Shown piece by piece: positions 33,474-41,477 of a DNA stretch of 64,000 bases (positions within the stretch are counted from its first letter, which is position 1; every line of letters starts with the position of its first letter). The notes beneath the pieces were generated by a model. That model saw nothing but the letters and a program-made list of their open reading frames with translations, searched no databases and was not told the origin of the DNA. A program made the translations under genes and the position numbers. The DNA comes from Actinomadura cremea (GTDB lineage: Bacteria > Actinomycetota > Actinomycetes > Streptosporangiales > Streptosporangiaceae). The stretch spans positions 36,266 through 100,265 of the forward strand of contig NZ_BMRF01000027.1 of NCBI RefSeq assembly GCF_014648495.1, in the 5' to 3' direction.

Positions 33474-34958
33474 ATGAGCGCGCTGTCCTCGCTCGCCCGA
33501 CTGCAGGCGGCGGACGCCGGGATCGCGCAGCCGCTCGCCACCGTGCGGCACTGCCATGTCTCGGCCGCGCCGCTGGTGCTGATCCCGCTGCGGCTCGCCG
33601 GGGAGGCGGCGGCGCCGCTGGCGATCATGCTCGGCAGCGACCGCGACGACCCGTCGCTGCTGGTCGTCCCGCAGCCGCGCAACCGCGACCTGCGGTTCGC
33701 CTTCGCCGCCGAGGCCGCCAAGCTCGTCCTGAACCACATCGAGACCAGCCGCGGCGCCGTCGAGACGCTGGCGCCGAGCAGGTCGGCGGGCAAGGAGGCC
33801 GAGGAGCGGATCCGGTACGGGGACGCGCCGCAGGTGCTGGTGCCGAACCGCGGCGGCGTCACGTTCCTGCGGCTGCTCGGCCGGTCCACCCGGTTCCGCA
33901 GCACCGAGGGCCCCTACTCGGTGGATCCGGCCGTGCCGGTGCTCGGCCGGTGGCTGACCTGGTTCGCCGACCGCTACGACCATCCGGGGTCGTCGCTGCT
34001 GCTGGCGATGACCGAGACGCTGCGGCTGCACTGGGCGACCGGGCAGAGCTCCCTGGAGGACGGGAACCTCGCCGCGCTGCTCGGTTGGATCGACCCGCCG
34101 GACGGCCTGGACGGCCCGGCCGCCGCCGCCCGCGCCGAGGACCCGGTGACGTCCCCGCCGGCCGGGCCCTCGACCGACCCGACGTTCGACAACGAGGTCC
34201 TCGCCCCCGCGATCGCCGCCTACGACCGGTCGAACGGCGCGCCCCGCACCGAGGAGCGGCTGCGCGCCGCCGTCGCGTCCCAGCTCACCCCCACCTGGGA
34301 CCTGATGTGGCGGGCGGCCGACCTGCTGCGCGCCCTCCCCGAGGGCGCGAGCGTCCCGCGCCGCTGGGAGCGCGACCGCGACTCCTTCACCTATTACCAC
34401 CAGACGTTCGGCGAGGCGTATCCTCAGGCGCGCCGCGACACGCCCGTCCGGGCGGCGCGGCGGCTGCACGATCTGGAGCGCGCCCAGGACGCCTACGAGG
34501 CGCAGCGGGCGTTCGACGACCCGCTGGTCATGGCCGAGCACCGGCTGACGGGCCAGGCGTTCGGCGGCGTCGTCACCGAGTCCGATCCGACCCGGCTGGA
34601 CGAGACCGGCAAGCGGCCGAAGCTGCGCCCGCATCTGCGGGTCGCCACCGAGGACCCGGTCCGGCTCGACATGGGCACGACCGTGTGCAACGCGGCCAGG
34701 CCCGCGCTGAAGGGGAGGATCGTGGAGTTCGGCACGGGGGGCGTGCTGCTGGAGCTGACCGGCGGGATGGGCCGCAAGCTCGCCCCGGAGCCGGGCGTGG
34801 TCCCGGAGGTGGGCGAGCGGGTGTGCTTCACGTCGCTGACGGAGGGCTCGTTCGGGCAGGCGAAGTTCCCCGACCGCGAGGACACGCCGTGGACGCACGG
34901 CGGGCCGCCCGCGGACTACGTGCCGACCGACGAGGACGCCGAAGAGGAATGGTCATGA
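33474..34958 (+). CDS. Cassette protein C: unrecognised 494-residue protein
   Basis: No known domain seen. The N-terminal part (1-110) alternates strands and helices (PLVLIPLRLAG, LAIMLGSDRDDPSLLVVPQPRNRDLRFAFAAEAAKLVLNHIE). The middle (120-330) is mainly helical with WERDRDSFTYYHQTF. The C-terminal third has a small beta-rich unit (PALKGRIVEFGTGGVLLELTGGMGRKLAPEPGVVPEVGERVCFTSL) that looks like an OB- or SH3-like barrel, plausible for binding nucleic acid or the helicase (inference). It starts 7 bp after the nuclease stop and overlaps helicase D by 4 bp, so it is surely expressed with them. Confidence 0.7.
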   Translation: MSALSSLARLQAADAGIAQPLATVRHCHVSAAPLVLIPLRLAGEAAAPLAIMLGSDRDDPSLLVVPQPRNRDLRFAFAAEAAKLVLNHIETSRGAVETLAPSRSAGKEAEERIRYGDAPQVLVPNRGGVTFLRLLGRSTRFRSTEGPYSVDPAVPVLGRWLTWFADRYDHPGSSLLLAMTETLRLHWATGQSSLEDGNLAALLGWIDPPDGLDGPAAAARAEDPVTSPPAGPSTDPTFDNEVLAPAIAAYDRSNGAPRTEERLRAAVASQLTPTWDLMWRAADLLRALPEGASVPRRWERDRDSFTYYHQTFGEAYPQARRDTPVRAARRLHDLERAQDAYEAQRAFDDPLVMAEHRLTGQAFGGVVTESDPTRLDETGKRPKLRPHLRVATEDPVRLDMGTTVCNAARPALKGRIVEFGTGGVLLELTGGMGRKLAPEPGVVPEVGERVCFTSLTEGSFGQAKFPDREDTPWTHGGPPADYVPTDEDAEEEWS

Positions 34959-36376
34959 CCACGGGCGAGACCACGGACCGGATCACGCCGGGGACGCGCC
35001 GCCTGACGCCGGTGCCGTCGCACGTCCCCGCGCCCGGCGGGCGTCCGGGCGCCGACCCCGGCGCGGCTTCGGCGGAGGATCCCGGGAGGGCCGCCGCCCG
35101 CGTCGTCGACGCCGTCCTGGCCGACCTGTCCGGCTCCCACCGGGGCGTGGTCGTCGACTCCCCGCCCGGCGCCGGGAAGTCCACCCTGGTCGTCCGCGCC
35201 GCCGGGCACCTCGCCGACGCGGGCGAGCGGCTGATGATCGTCGCGCAGACCAACGAGCAGGTCGACGACCTCATCGAGCGGATCGTCGACGCGCATCCGC
35301 GGCTGACGCTCGGCCGCCTGTCGGCATCGGGGTACGTGCCGTCCGAGCGGGTGCTGGCCCACGCGCAGGTGCAGGTCAGGCAGAAGGCCGCCGACCTCGC
35401 CGAGCACGCCGTCGTGATCGCGACCGCCGCGAAGTGGGCGACGCTGGCGGACGGGTCGTGGCCGTGGGCGATCGTCGACGAGGCGTACCAGATGCGCTCG
35501 GACATGCTGCTGCGCATCGCCGGGCGGTTCGAGCGGGCGCTGTTCGTGGGCGACCCCGGCCAGCTCGACCCGTTCTCCACGGTCGAGGTCGAGCGCTGGG
35601 CGGGCCTCGCGTGGGACCCGATGCGCAGCGCCGTGTCCGTCCTGCTCGCCCACAACCCGGGCCTGCCCGTCCACCGCCTTCCGGTGTCGTGGCGGCTCCC
35701 GGCGTCGGCGGCGCCGGTGGTCGCGGACGCCTTCTACCCGTTCACCCCGTTCCGCGCCGGGACGGGCCCGGCCGACCGGCGGCTCGAGTTCTCGGCGGGC
35801 GGCATGGGCACCACCTACGACCGGGCGCTGGAGGAGGCCGCGGACAGCGGCTGGGCGCTGTTCGAGCTGCCCGCCCGGCACACGCTGCGCACCGACTCCG
35901 AGGCGGTCCGCGCGACGGCGGCGCTCGCCGTCCGGCTGCTGCAACGCGGCCCGATCGCGCACTCCGAGAAGGGGACGGCCCAGGTGGACGCGTCGCGCGT
36001 CGCGATCGGGGCCGCGCACCGCGACCAGGTCACCGCGATCCGCGCCGCGCTCGGCCCGCACGGCGCGGGGATCACGGTCGACACCGCGAACCGCCTGCAG
36101 GGCCGCGAGTACGACGTCACGGTCGTCCTGCACCCGCTGTCGGGCCGCCGCGACGCCACCGCGTTCCACCTGGAGTCGGGACGGCTGTGCGTGCTGGCGT
36201 CCCGGCACCGGCACGCGTGCATCGTGGTGGCGCGGGCGGGCATTCCGGAGCTGCTGGACGCCCACCCGTCGGCCGAGCCCGTGCATCTGGGCGTGCCGGT
36301 GAAGTTCCCGGACGGGTGGGAGGCGAACCAGTCGGTCCTCGCCCACCTCGCCCGGCATCGCGTCGCGGCGGGCTAG
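34955..36376 (+). CDS. Cassette protein D: SF1B helicase of the Upf1/Dna2 type
   Basis: A 473-residue helicase with all motifs: Walker A PPGAGKST (70-77), Ia VAQTNEQVDDL (97-106), Walker B VDEAYQM (174-180, the DEAxQ of Upf1/Dna2), III FVGDPGQLDPF (197-207), IV in SWRLPASAAPVV, V VDTANRLQGREYDVTVV and VI CVLASRHRHACIVV. The first 45 residues are disordered. No nuclease domain is fused; that activity is supplied by protein B. ATG 34955 overlaps the TGA of gene C; an in-frame ATG at 34949 is possible but closer to the GAAGAGGA site. Confidence 0.9.
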   Translation: MTTGETTDRITPGTRRLTPVPSHVPAPGGRPGADPGAASAEDPGRAAARVVDAVLADLSGSHRGVVVDSPPGAGKSTLVVRAAGHLADAGERLMIVAQTNEQVDDLIERIVDAHPRLTLGRLSASGYVPSERVLAHAQVQVRQKAADLAEHAVVIATAAKWATLADGSWPWAIVDEAYQMRSDMLLRIAGRFERALFVGDPGQLDPFSTVEVERWAGLAWDPMRSAVSVLLAHNPGLPVHRLPVSWRLPASAAPVVADAFYPFTPFRAGTGPADRRLEFSAGGMGTTYDRALEEAADSGWALFELPARHTLRTDSEAVRATAALAVRLLQRGPIAHSEKGTAQVDASRVAIGAAHRDQVTAIRAALGPHGAGITVDTANRLQGREYDVTVVLHPLSGRRDATAFHLESGRLCVLASRHRHACIVVARAGIPELLDAHPSAEPVHLGVPVKFPDGWEANQSVLAHLARHRVAAG

Positions 36377-36392
36377 CCGATCGCCGGACGGG

Positions 36393-37193
36393 TCACGCGC
36401 GTCCGGCGGTCGCGGCCCAACGGCCATTGTTCCGGGTGATCGTGATCGGATGGTCGAAGCACTCGCTGACAGCCTCGGTGGTGAGGACCCCGCCGGCGGG
36501 GCCGGACGCCAGTACCCGCCCGTCCCGCAGGAGCAGCGCGTGGCTCGTGCTCGTCGGCAGCTCCTCCAGGTGGTGGGTGACCAGTACGGTCGTCAGGTCC
36601 GGACGGTCGGCGCGCAGCCGGTCGATGCTCGCGAGGAGCCGCTCGCGGGCGGCGACGTCGAGGCCGGTCGCGGGCTCGTCCAGGAGGAGCAGCGGCGGGT
36701 CGGGCATCAGCGCCCGCGCGATCAGCGACCGGCCGCGCTCGCCCTGCGACAGGTTCGGCCAGCGGGCGTCGGCGCGGTGCGTCAGGCCCAGCAGCGCGAT
36801 CAGCTCGTCGGCGCGGCCCAGCTCGTCCCCGGTCGGCGTCCAGCGCGGCACCAGCTCGATCGTCCCGGTGACGCCCGTCAGGACGATCTCGCGCACCGTG
36901 CGGGCCGACTGGAGCGGGTGCCGGGGGTTGACGTGCCCGATCATCTTCCGGACCTGCTGCACGTCGACGCGCCCGAGCCGGTGCCCGAGGATCTCGGCGG
37001 TGCCCCGGGTCGGGTGGGTGTAGGCGCCGAGGATGCCGAGCAGGGTGCTCTTGCCGGCGCCGTTCGGGCCGAGCAGCGCCCAGTGCTCGCCGCGCAGCAC
37101 GGTCATGGTGACCTGGTCGAGCAGGAGCCGGCGCTCGCGGACGAGATCGATCTTGTCGGCGTTCAGGACGACGCCGGGCACGGCGGGGGGCAT
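36393..37193 (-). CDS. ABC transporter ATP-binding protein (stand-alone)
   Basis: A 266-residue ATPase. Walker A GPNGAGKST is at 42-50, the signature LSQGERGRSLIARAL and Walker B LLLLDEPATGLD follow, and the H-loop is LVTHHLEE. The domain resembles ModF/iron-siderophore-type cytosolic ABC ATPases; no membrane partner is adjacent. ATG 37193 (MPPAVPGVVL) is preferred over an upstream in-frame start because GGAAGG lies 5 nt before it. It is convergent with the nuclease-helicase cassette, 16 bp from its end, and not part of it. Confidence 0.85.
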   Translation of the reverse strand: MPPAVPGVVLNADKIDLVRERRLLLDQVTMTVLRGEHWALLGPNGAGKSTLLGILGAYTHPTRGTAEILGHRLGRVDVQQVRKMIGHVNPRHPLQSARTVREIVLTGVTGTIELVPRWTPTGDELGRADELIALLGLTHRADARWPNLSQGERGRSLIARALMPDPPLLLLDEPATGLDVAARERLLASIDRLRADRPDLTTVLVTHHLEELPTSTSHALLLRDGRVLASGPAGGVLTTEAVSECFDHPITITRNNGRWAATAGRA

Positions 37194-37425
37194 CGGGACC
37201 TTCCGTTCGGGAAGCGGAGCGCGCACGAGGGGCCGTGGAACACCGGGTCACGGGCACGGGAGCGTGGGGACGCGCCGGGCGGGCGGACGCGGGCGGAGGC
37301 CGGGGTCGCCGGGCGCGGGCGTCGGGAGAAGATCTTCAACTTATCCGAACCACCGGGCACCGGGTACAACGGGAGCACGCGGACGGATACTGTGAGACGG
37401 GTGCCTCAGCGATCAGGGGAGGGAC

Positions 37426-37941
37426 ATGGAGGAGATCGGCTTCATGTGCGCCCGCTGCGGCGGCGAGGTGCACGACGTCACGCACAACCGCGAGGGATCG
37501 CTCGACGGCGTCGGCTACCGCCACAACCGCAGGGTGGAGCCGTGGGATCACGAGCTGGAACTCGCGGTGGGCGAACCCGCCGTCCAGGACCGGGCGTGCG
37601 ACTTCTGCGGAGGTCCGGAGACGAGCTGGCTGTACTACCCGACGCTCGACCCCGAGGACACCGACATGTTCGAGGTCGAGCTGGACACCACGCACCTGTC
37701 GGACGACGACACGGCGGTGGCCGTCCTCAACATGCTGTACCCGTGGTACGCGTGCGACACGTGCTCGGTGATCGTCGCCGACCGCAACGTCGACCGGCTC
37801 ATCGACCGGGCCCTGGACCGGACGCCCGTCCGCGACGACGGCCCCGTTGACGAGGAGACCGTCCGGGCGCGCCTGCGGGGCTCGCTGTCGGTCTTCTTCA
37901 CCACGCGGCCCGGCCGCCCGCAGCCCTCGCGCGCCGTCTGA
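37426..37941 (+). CDS. Hypothetical protein with three CxxC pairs
   Basis: A 171-residue protein with CARC (C8, C11), CDFC (C58, C61) and CDTC (C110, C113), suggesting one or two zinc ribbons. The part between is acidic and contains WLYYPTLDPEDTDMFEVELDTTHLSDDDTAVAVLNMLYPWYACD. No catalytic motif is recognised. ATG 37426 follows GGGAGGGAC. A protein-interaction or nucleic-acid role is possible. Function unknown. Confidence 0.65.
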   Translation: MEEIGFMCARCGGEVHDVTHNREGSLDGVGYRHNRRVEPWDHELELAVGEPAVQDRACDFCGGPETSWLYYPTLDPEDTDMFEVELDTTHLSDDDTAVAVLNMLYPWYACDTCSVIVADRNVDRLIDRALDRTPVRDDGPVDEETVRARLRGSLSVFFTTRPGRPQPSRAV

Positions 37942-37948
37942 GCGGATT

Positions 37949-37979
37949 CCCGCCCGCCCCGTCCGCCGGTGCGGGCGGG
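37949..37979. terminator. Hairpin after the CxxC protein gene
   Basis: CCCGCCCGC / GCGGGCGGG, 9-bp stem and 13-nt loop directly after the stop; no U-tract. Confidence 0.5.
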
Positions 37980-38060
37980 GTCGGCGCTTCGGACGTCCGA
38001 CCGGCTCATTATGATCAGTCCCGTTTTTGCGGCGGATCGTGAGCACGGGGGAAACGGCAC

Positions 38061-38750
38061 GTGATCATCGAAAGACGGTTCCACGGACCGGACGAATCGG
38101 GCAACGGCGGCTATGTGGCGGGGCTGCTGGCGAAGCGGGTGCCCACCGACACCGTCACGGTCACCCTGCGGCGGCCTCCGCCGCTGGAGACCGAACTGAC
38201 CGTCACGGCGGAGGACGAGCGCTGGCACAGCGTCCGGCTGTGGGACGGCGGGCTGCTGGTCGCCGAGGCGCTGGCCGGTGCGATCGTGGTGCCGCCCGTC
38301 CCGGGCGTCCCGTTCGAGGAGGCGCGGGAGGCGGCGCAGAAGTACCGGGCGGCGGAGAACAACCCGTTCCCCGGCTGCTTCGTGTGCGGCCCGGACCGCG
38401 AGCCCGGGGACGGGCTGCGGCTCGAGCCGGGACCGGTCGCCGCGGACACGGTGGCCGCCCCGTGGACGCCCGAGGAGGTCCCGGGGCGGGAGCTGGTGTG
38501 GGCGGCGCTGGACTGCCCGGGAGCCTGGTCGTTCGACGTGGCCGACCGCCCGGCGGTGCTCGGCACGATGACCGCGCAGGTCTCCGACGTGCCCGAGGCC
38601 GGGGAGCGGTGCGTCGTCATGGGGGCGACGCGCAGCCGCGAGGGCCGCAAGACGCACACGGCGACGGCGCTGTACGGGGCGGACGGGCGGCTGCTGGGCC
38701 GCGCGGAGCAGATCTGGATCGAGATCGACCCGGAGCGGTTCCGGAGCTGA
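38061..38750 (+). CDS. Hotdog-fold (thioesterase-like) protein
   Basis: A 229-residue actinobacterial protein resembling a double-hotdog fold. The diagnostic NPFPGCFVCGPDREPGDGLRL (101-121) lies between two halves, each with a GGYVAGLLA- or VWAALDCPGAWSF-type central helix. Members are related to acyl-CoA thioesterases, but the catalytic residues cannot be assigned. GTG 38061 is the start. Monocistronic, ended by a strong hairpin. Confidence 0.7.
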   Translation: MIIERRFHGPDESGNGGYVAGLLAKRVPTDTVTVTLRRPPPLETELTVTAEDERWHSVRLWDGGLLVAEALAGAIVVPPVPGVPFEEAREAAQKYRAAENNPFPGCFVCGPDREPGDGLRLEPGPVAADTVAAPWTPEEVPGRELVWAALDCPGAWSFDVADRPAVLGTMTAQVSDVPEAGERCVVMGATRSREGRKTHTATALYGADGRLLGRAEQIWIEIDPERFRS

Positions 38751-38756
38751 TCCGGG

Positions 38757-38787
38757 GCCCGGCGGCGGTGCGTCCGCGCCGCCGGGC
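38757..38787. terminator. Terminator between convergent hotdog and coiled-coil genes
   Basis: Perfect 11-bp stem GCCCGGCGGCG / CGCCGCCGGGC, 9-nt loop; no U-tract. Confidence 0.65.
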
Positions 38788-38825
38788 GGGTCGTCCGGCG
38801 GGTCGCACGGGCCCGCCGGGCCGGG

Positions 38826-40307
38826 TCACGGGCCGGTGAACAGGGGGTCCTCCCGGTCCGAGCCGTTCACGGCGCGCCCGTGGCCGGCCTGGCCGCCGTT
38901 CGGGGCGCCGTTCTGGCCGGGGATCGGGTAGGGCGTCACGGAGTTCGGCTGCGGGCCCTGGATCCCCTGGGGTCCGGTGCCGCCCGGGACGGGGCCGCCG
39001 ATGGGCGGCGGGCCCGGGGGGACGCCGGGCGCCTGCGGCCCGCTCTGCATGGCGGTGCTCTGCATCTGGCCGCTCTGCATGCGGCCGTCCTGCGGCCCGC
39101 CCGGCGAGAAGCTGCCCTGGGTGAACTGGTCCACCTGGCGGCGGGCGCGGTCGGCCTCGGCGCGGGCGGCGTCGCGCTCCTCGGCGAGGGCGGTCAGCGC
39201 GGCCTGCTGGTCGGCGACCGACTGCGACAGCTGCCGCAGCTGCGTCGACTGGTCGTTCAGCCTGCCCGTCAGCTCGTCCCGCTCGCCGGCGGCGGCCTGC
39301 GCCTGGGCGAGCGCGGCGTCGCGTTCCTTGGCGGCCTCGTCGGCGCGGGCCTGGATGCGGACGACCTCGGCCTCGGCTTCGGACTGGGCGCGCAGCGCGG
39401 TGCTGCGCTCGGCCTCGGCCTTGCTGGCGGCCTGCATCGCGCGCTGCCGCTGGGCCTCGGCGTCCCGCATGGCGTTGCGCAGGTCCTCGGCGCCCTGCTT
39501 GGCGACGGCGGCCTCGACCCGCTGCGACTCCGCGGAGCTCTCCGCCTCCGACACCTTGGCGTGCAGCTCGACGAGCTCGGCGCGGGCGCTCTCGAGCGCG
39601 GCCAGCAGCTCGGCCTCGCGGGCGGCGACGCGGTCCCGCTCGCTCTCGGCGGCCAGCTTCGCGGTCATCGACTGCTGCGCGATCTGGTGCGCCTCCTCCC
39701 ATGCCTGCTGGGCGGCGTCGCGTTTGGCGGTCGCGAGCTTGGCCTCTTCGCGGGCGCGCTCGGCGTCCTTCTCCGCGCCCTCGGCCCGGTGGCGGGCTGA
39801 GGTGGCCTCCTGCCATGCCTCCTCGGACCGGCGCTGGGAGGCGTCGCGCTCGCTCTGCGCGATGGCGAGCTCGCGGGCGGCCTCGGCCCGCACCTCGGCG
39901 ACGCGCCGCTCCACCCCGGCGACGCTCAGCTCGGAGGTCAGCGACTCCGCGAGCACGTCGGCGGCCTTCTCCAGCCGCTCGACCATCTCCCATGTGGAGG
40001 CGACCTGCCCGGTGAGGCCCGGCGCGTCCCGGCCGCGCTCCCGGCGGTCCCGGGCCTCGCGGGCGCACGTGCCGTCGTCGTCCTGGCAGTAGCGGACGAC
40101 GCGGGTGGCTCCCATCGGCTGCGGCACGGGGCGCCCGCAGTTCGCGCACGGCCACACCGCGACGGGGTCGCCCATGCGGGCCACCACCGTCTCCCCCGAT
40201 CCCCCGGACGCGCCGACGTCGGCGCCGGGTCCCCCGGGGACCGCGGCCGGAGACGTCGCGGCCGTCTCCTGCGGGCCGCTATTGTCGCGCTCTTGGCTGT
40301 TAGGCAT
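38826..40307 (-). CDS. Zinc-ribbon plus long coiled-coil protein
   Basis: A 493-residue protein. The N-terminus is disordered, then a Cys4 motif (VWPCANCGRP and RYCQDDDGTC: C54, C57, C74, C81) probably binds zinc. Residues about 100-390 are an almost uninterrupted Ala/Glu/Arg coiled coil (EAARELAIAQSERDAS...). Residues 395-493 are a Pro/Gly/Gln/Met-rich tail (GRMQSGQMQSTAMQSG). This layout suggests a filament-like scaffold, perhaps DNA- or envelope-associated; homologues in actinomycetes are uncharacterised. ATG 40307 has no clear ribosome-binding site. Confidence 0.7.
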   Translation of the reverse strand: MPNSQERDNSGPQETAATSPAAVPGGPGADVGASGGSGETVVARMGDPVAVWPCANCGRPVPQPMGATRVVRYCQDDDGTCAREARDRRERGRDAPGLTGQVASTWEMVERLEKAADVLAESLTSELSVAGVERRVAEVRAEAARELAIAQSERDASQRRSEEAWQEATSARHRAEGAEKDAERAREEAKLATAKRDAAQQAWEEAHQIAQQSMTAKLAAESERDRVAAREAELLAALESARAELVELHAKVSEAESSAESQRVEAAVAKQGAEDLRNAMRDAEAQRQRAMQAASKAEAERSTALRAQSEAEAEVVRIQARADEAAKERDAALAQAQAAAGERDELTGRLNDQSTQLRQLSQSVADQQAALTALAEERDAARAEADRARRQVDQFTQGSFSPGGPQDGRMQSGQMQSTAMQSGPQAPGVPPGPPPIGGPVPGGTGPQGIQGPQPNSVTPYPIPGQNGAPNGGQAGHGRAVNGSDREDPLFTGP

Positions 40308-40452
40308 GGAATGAACGATACGCACTAGTTGGCGTGACCGCAGTGACTTGGGTGGCAGATGTGGGGCCGCCCGCGACGCACCCGGCAACGGAAAACGCCC
40401 CCGGCCGCCGATCGGACGGCCCGGTCACCGGCCGGTCAGGGCCGCCCGGCGG

Positions 40453-41409
40453 TCAGGGCCGGAAGGCGTCCGTCGCCTCGATCAGCCGGTGCCGCACGCC
40501 CGGTTCGGTCCCGCCGTGTCCCGCGTCCTCGACGATGTGGAACTCCGCCTCGGGCCACGCCCGGTGCAGTTCCCATGCCTGGGCGGGCGGGGTCTTCATG
40601 TCGTAGCGGCCGTTCACGATGACGGCCGGGAGGTGCCGGATCCGGTCGACGCCCGCCAGGAGACCCTCGGGCGGCAGGAACCCGCCGGACGAGATGTAGT
40701 GGTGGGTGATGCGCGCGAACGCCAGGACGGCCGAGTCGTCCAGGTCCGGCGGCGCCACGGGCAGCAGGGTGTTCGCCGCCAGTTCCCAGTCGATCCACGC
40801 GCGGGCGGCGGGCGTCCGGACGGCCGGGTCCGGGTGGCCGATGCGGCGGCCGTAGGCGGCGATCAGGTCGTCCCGCTCGGCGGGCGGGATCGCGTCGCGG
40901 AACGCCGCCCACTCGGCGGGGAACAGCTGCGACGCGCCGCCCGGGGCGAACGCCCACGCCTCGTCCGGCGGGCGGACGAGGTAGACGCCGCGCAGCACCA
41001 TCTCGGTGACGCGGCCGGGGTGCGCCTGGGCGTAGGCGAGCGCGAGGGTGCTGCCCCAGCTGCCGCCGAAGACGAGCCAGCGGTCGACGCCGAGGTGCTC
41101 GCGGAGCCGCTCCATGTCGGCGACCAGGTGAGGGGTCGTGTTGCGGTCGAGCGGGACGGACGGGTCGCCCGCGTACGGGCGGCTGCGCCCGCATCCGCGC
41201 TGGTCGAACAGCACGATCCGGTAGGCGGACGGATCGAAGAACCGCCGGTGGTCCGGCAGGACTCCGCCGCCCGGACCGCCGTGCAGGAAGACCGCGGGCT
41301 TGCCGTCCGGATTACCGCAGACCTCCCAGTAGATCTCCTCGCCGTCACCGACGTCGAGGAATCCGGTGTCGTGCGGCCGAACGGCCGGATAGAACTCCCG
41401 CGATCCCAT
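40453..41409 (-). CDS. pip: Proline iminopeptidase
   Basis: A 318-residue alpha/beta hydrolase that removes N-terminal proline from peptides. The oxyanion segment FLHGGPGGG is at 42-49 and the nucleophile elbow GGSWGS places Ser117. The PIP-specific DQRGCGRS is at 69-76; the catalytic Asp (GRYDMKTP) and His (EDAGHGG) are both visible. The length is that of family S33 PIPs. ATG 41409. It is a single gene between the coiled-coil and hrpA genes, all leftward. Confidence 0.95.
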   Translation of the reverse strand: MGSREFYPAVRPHDTGFLDVGDGEEIYWEVCGNPDGKPAVFLHGGPGGGVLPDHRRFFDPSAYRIVLFDQRGCGRSRPYAGDPSVPLDRNTTPHLVADMERLREHLGVDRWLVFGGSWGSTLALAYAQAHPGRVTEMVLRGVYLVRPPDEAWAFAPGGASQLFPAEWAAFRDAIPPAERDDLIAAYGRRIGHPDPAVRTPAARAWIDWELAANTLLPVAPPDLDDSAVLAFARITHHYISSGGFLPPEGLLAGVDRIRHLPAVIVNGRYDMKTPPAQAWELHRAWPEAEFHIVEDAGHGGTEPGVRHRLIEATDAFRP

Positions 41410-41477
41410 ACGCCCAGTCGTACCGGGTAATGATCATCGGTGCAAGCCGCCCGCCATCGCCGCCCGGGGGCGCGAGC

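Noticed and set aside
36393-37193. ABC ATPase as fifth member of the nuclease-helicase cassette
   Set aside because: It is on the opposite strand and convergent, with its own ribosome-binding site and promoter region.
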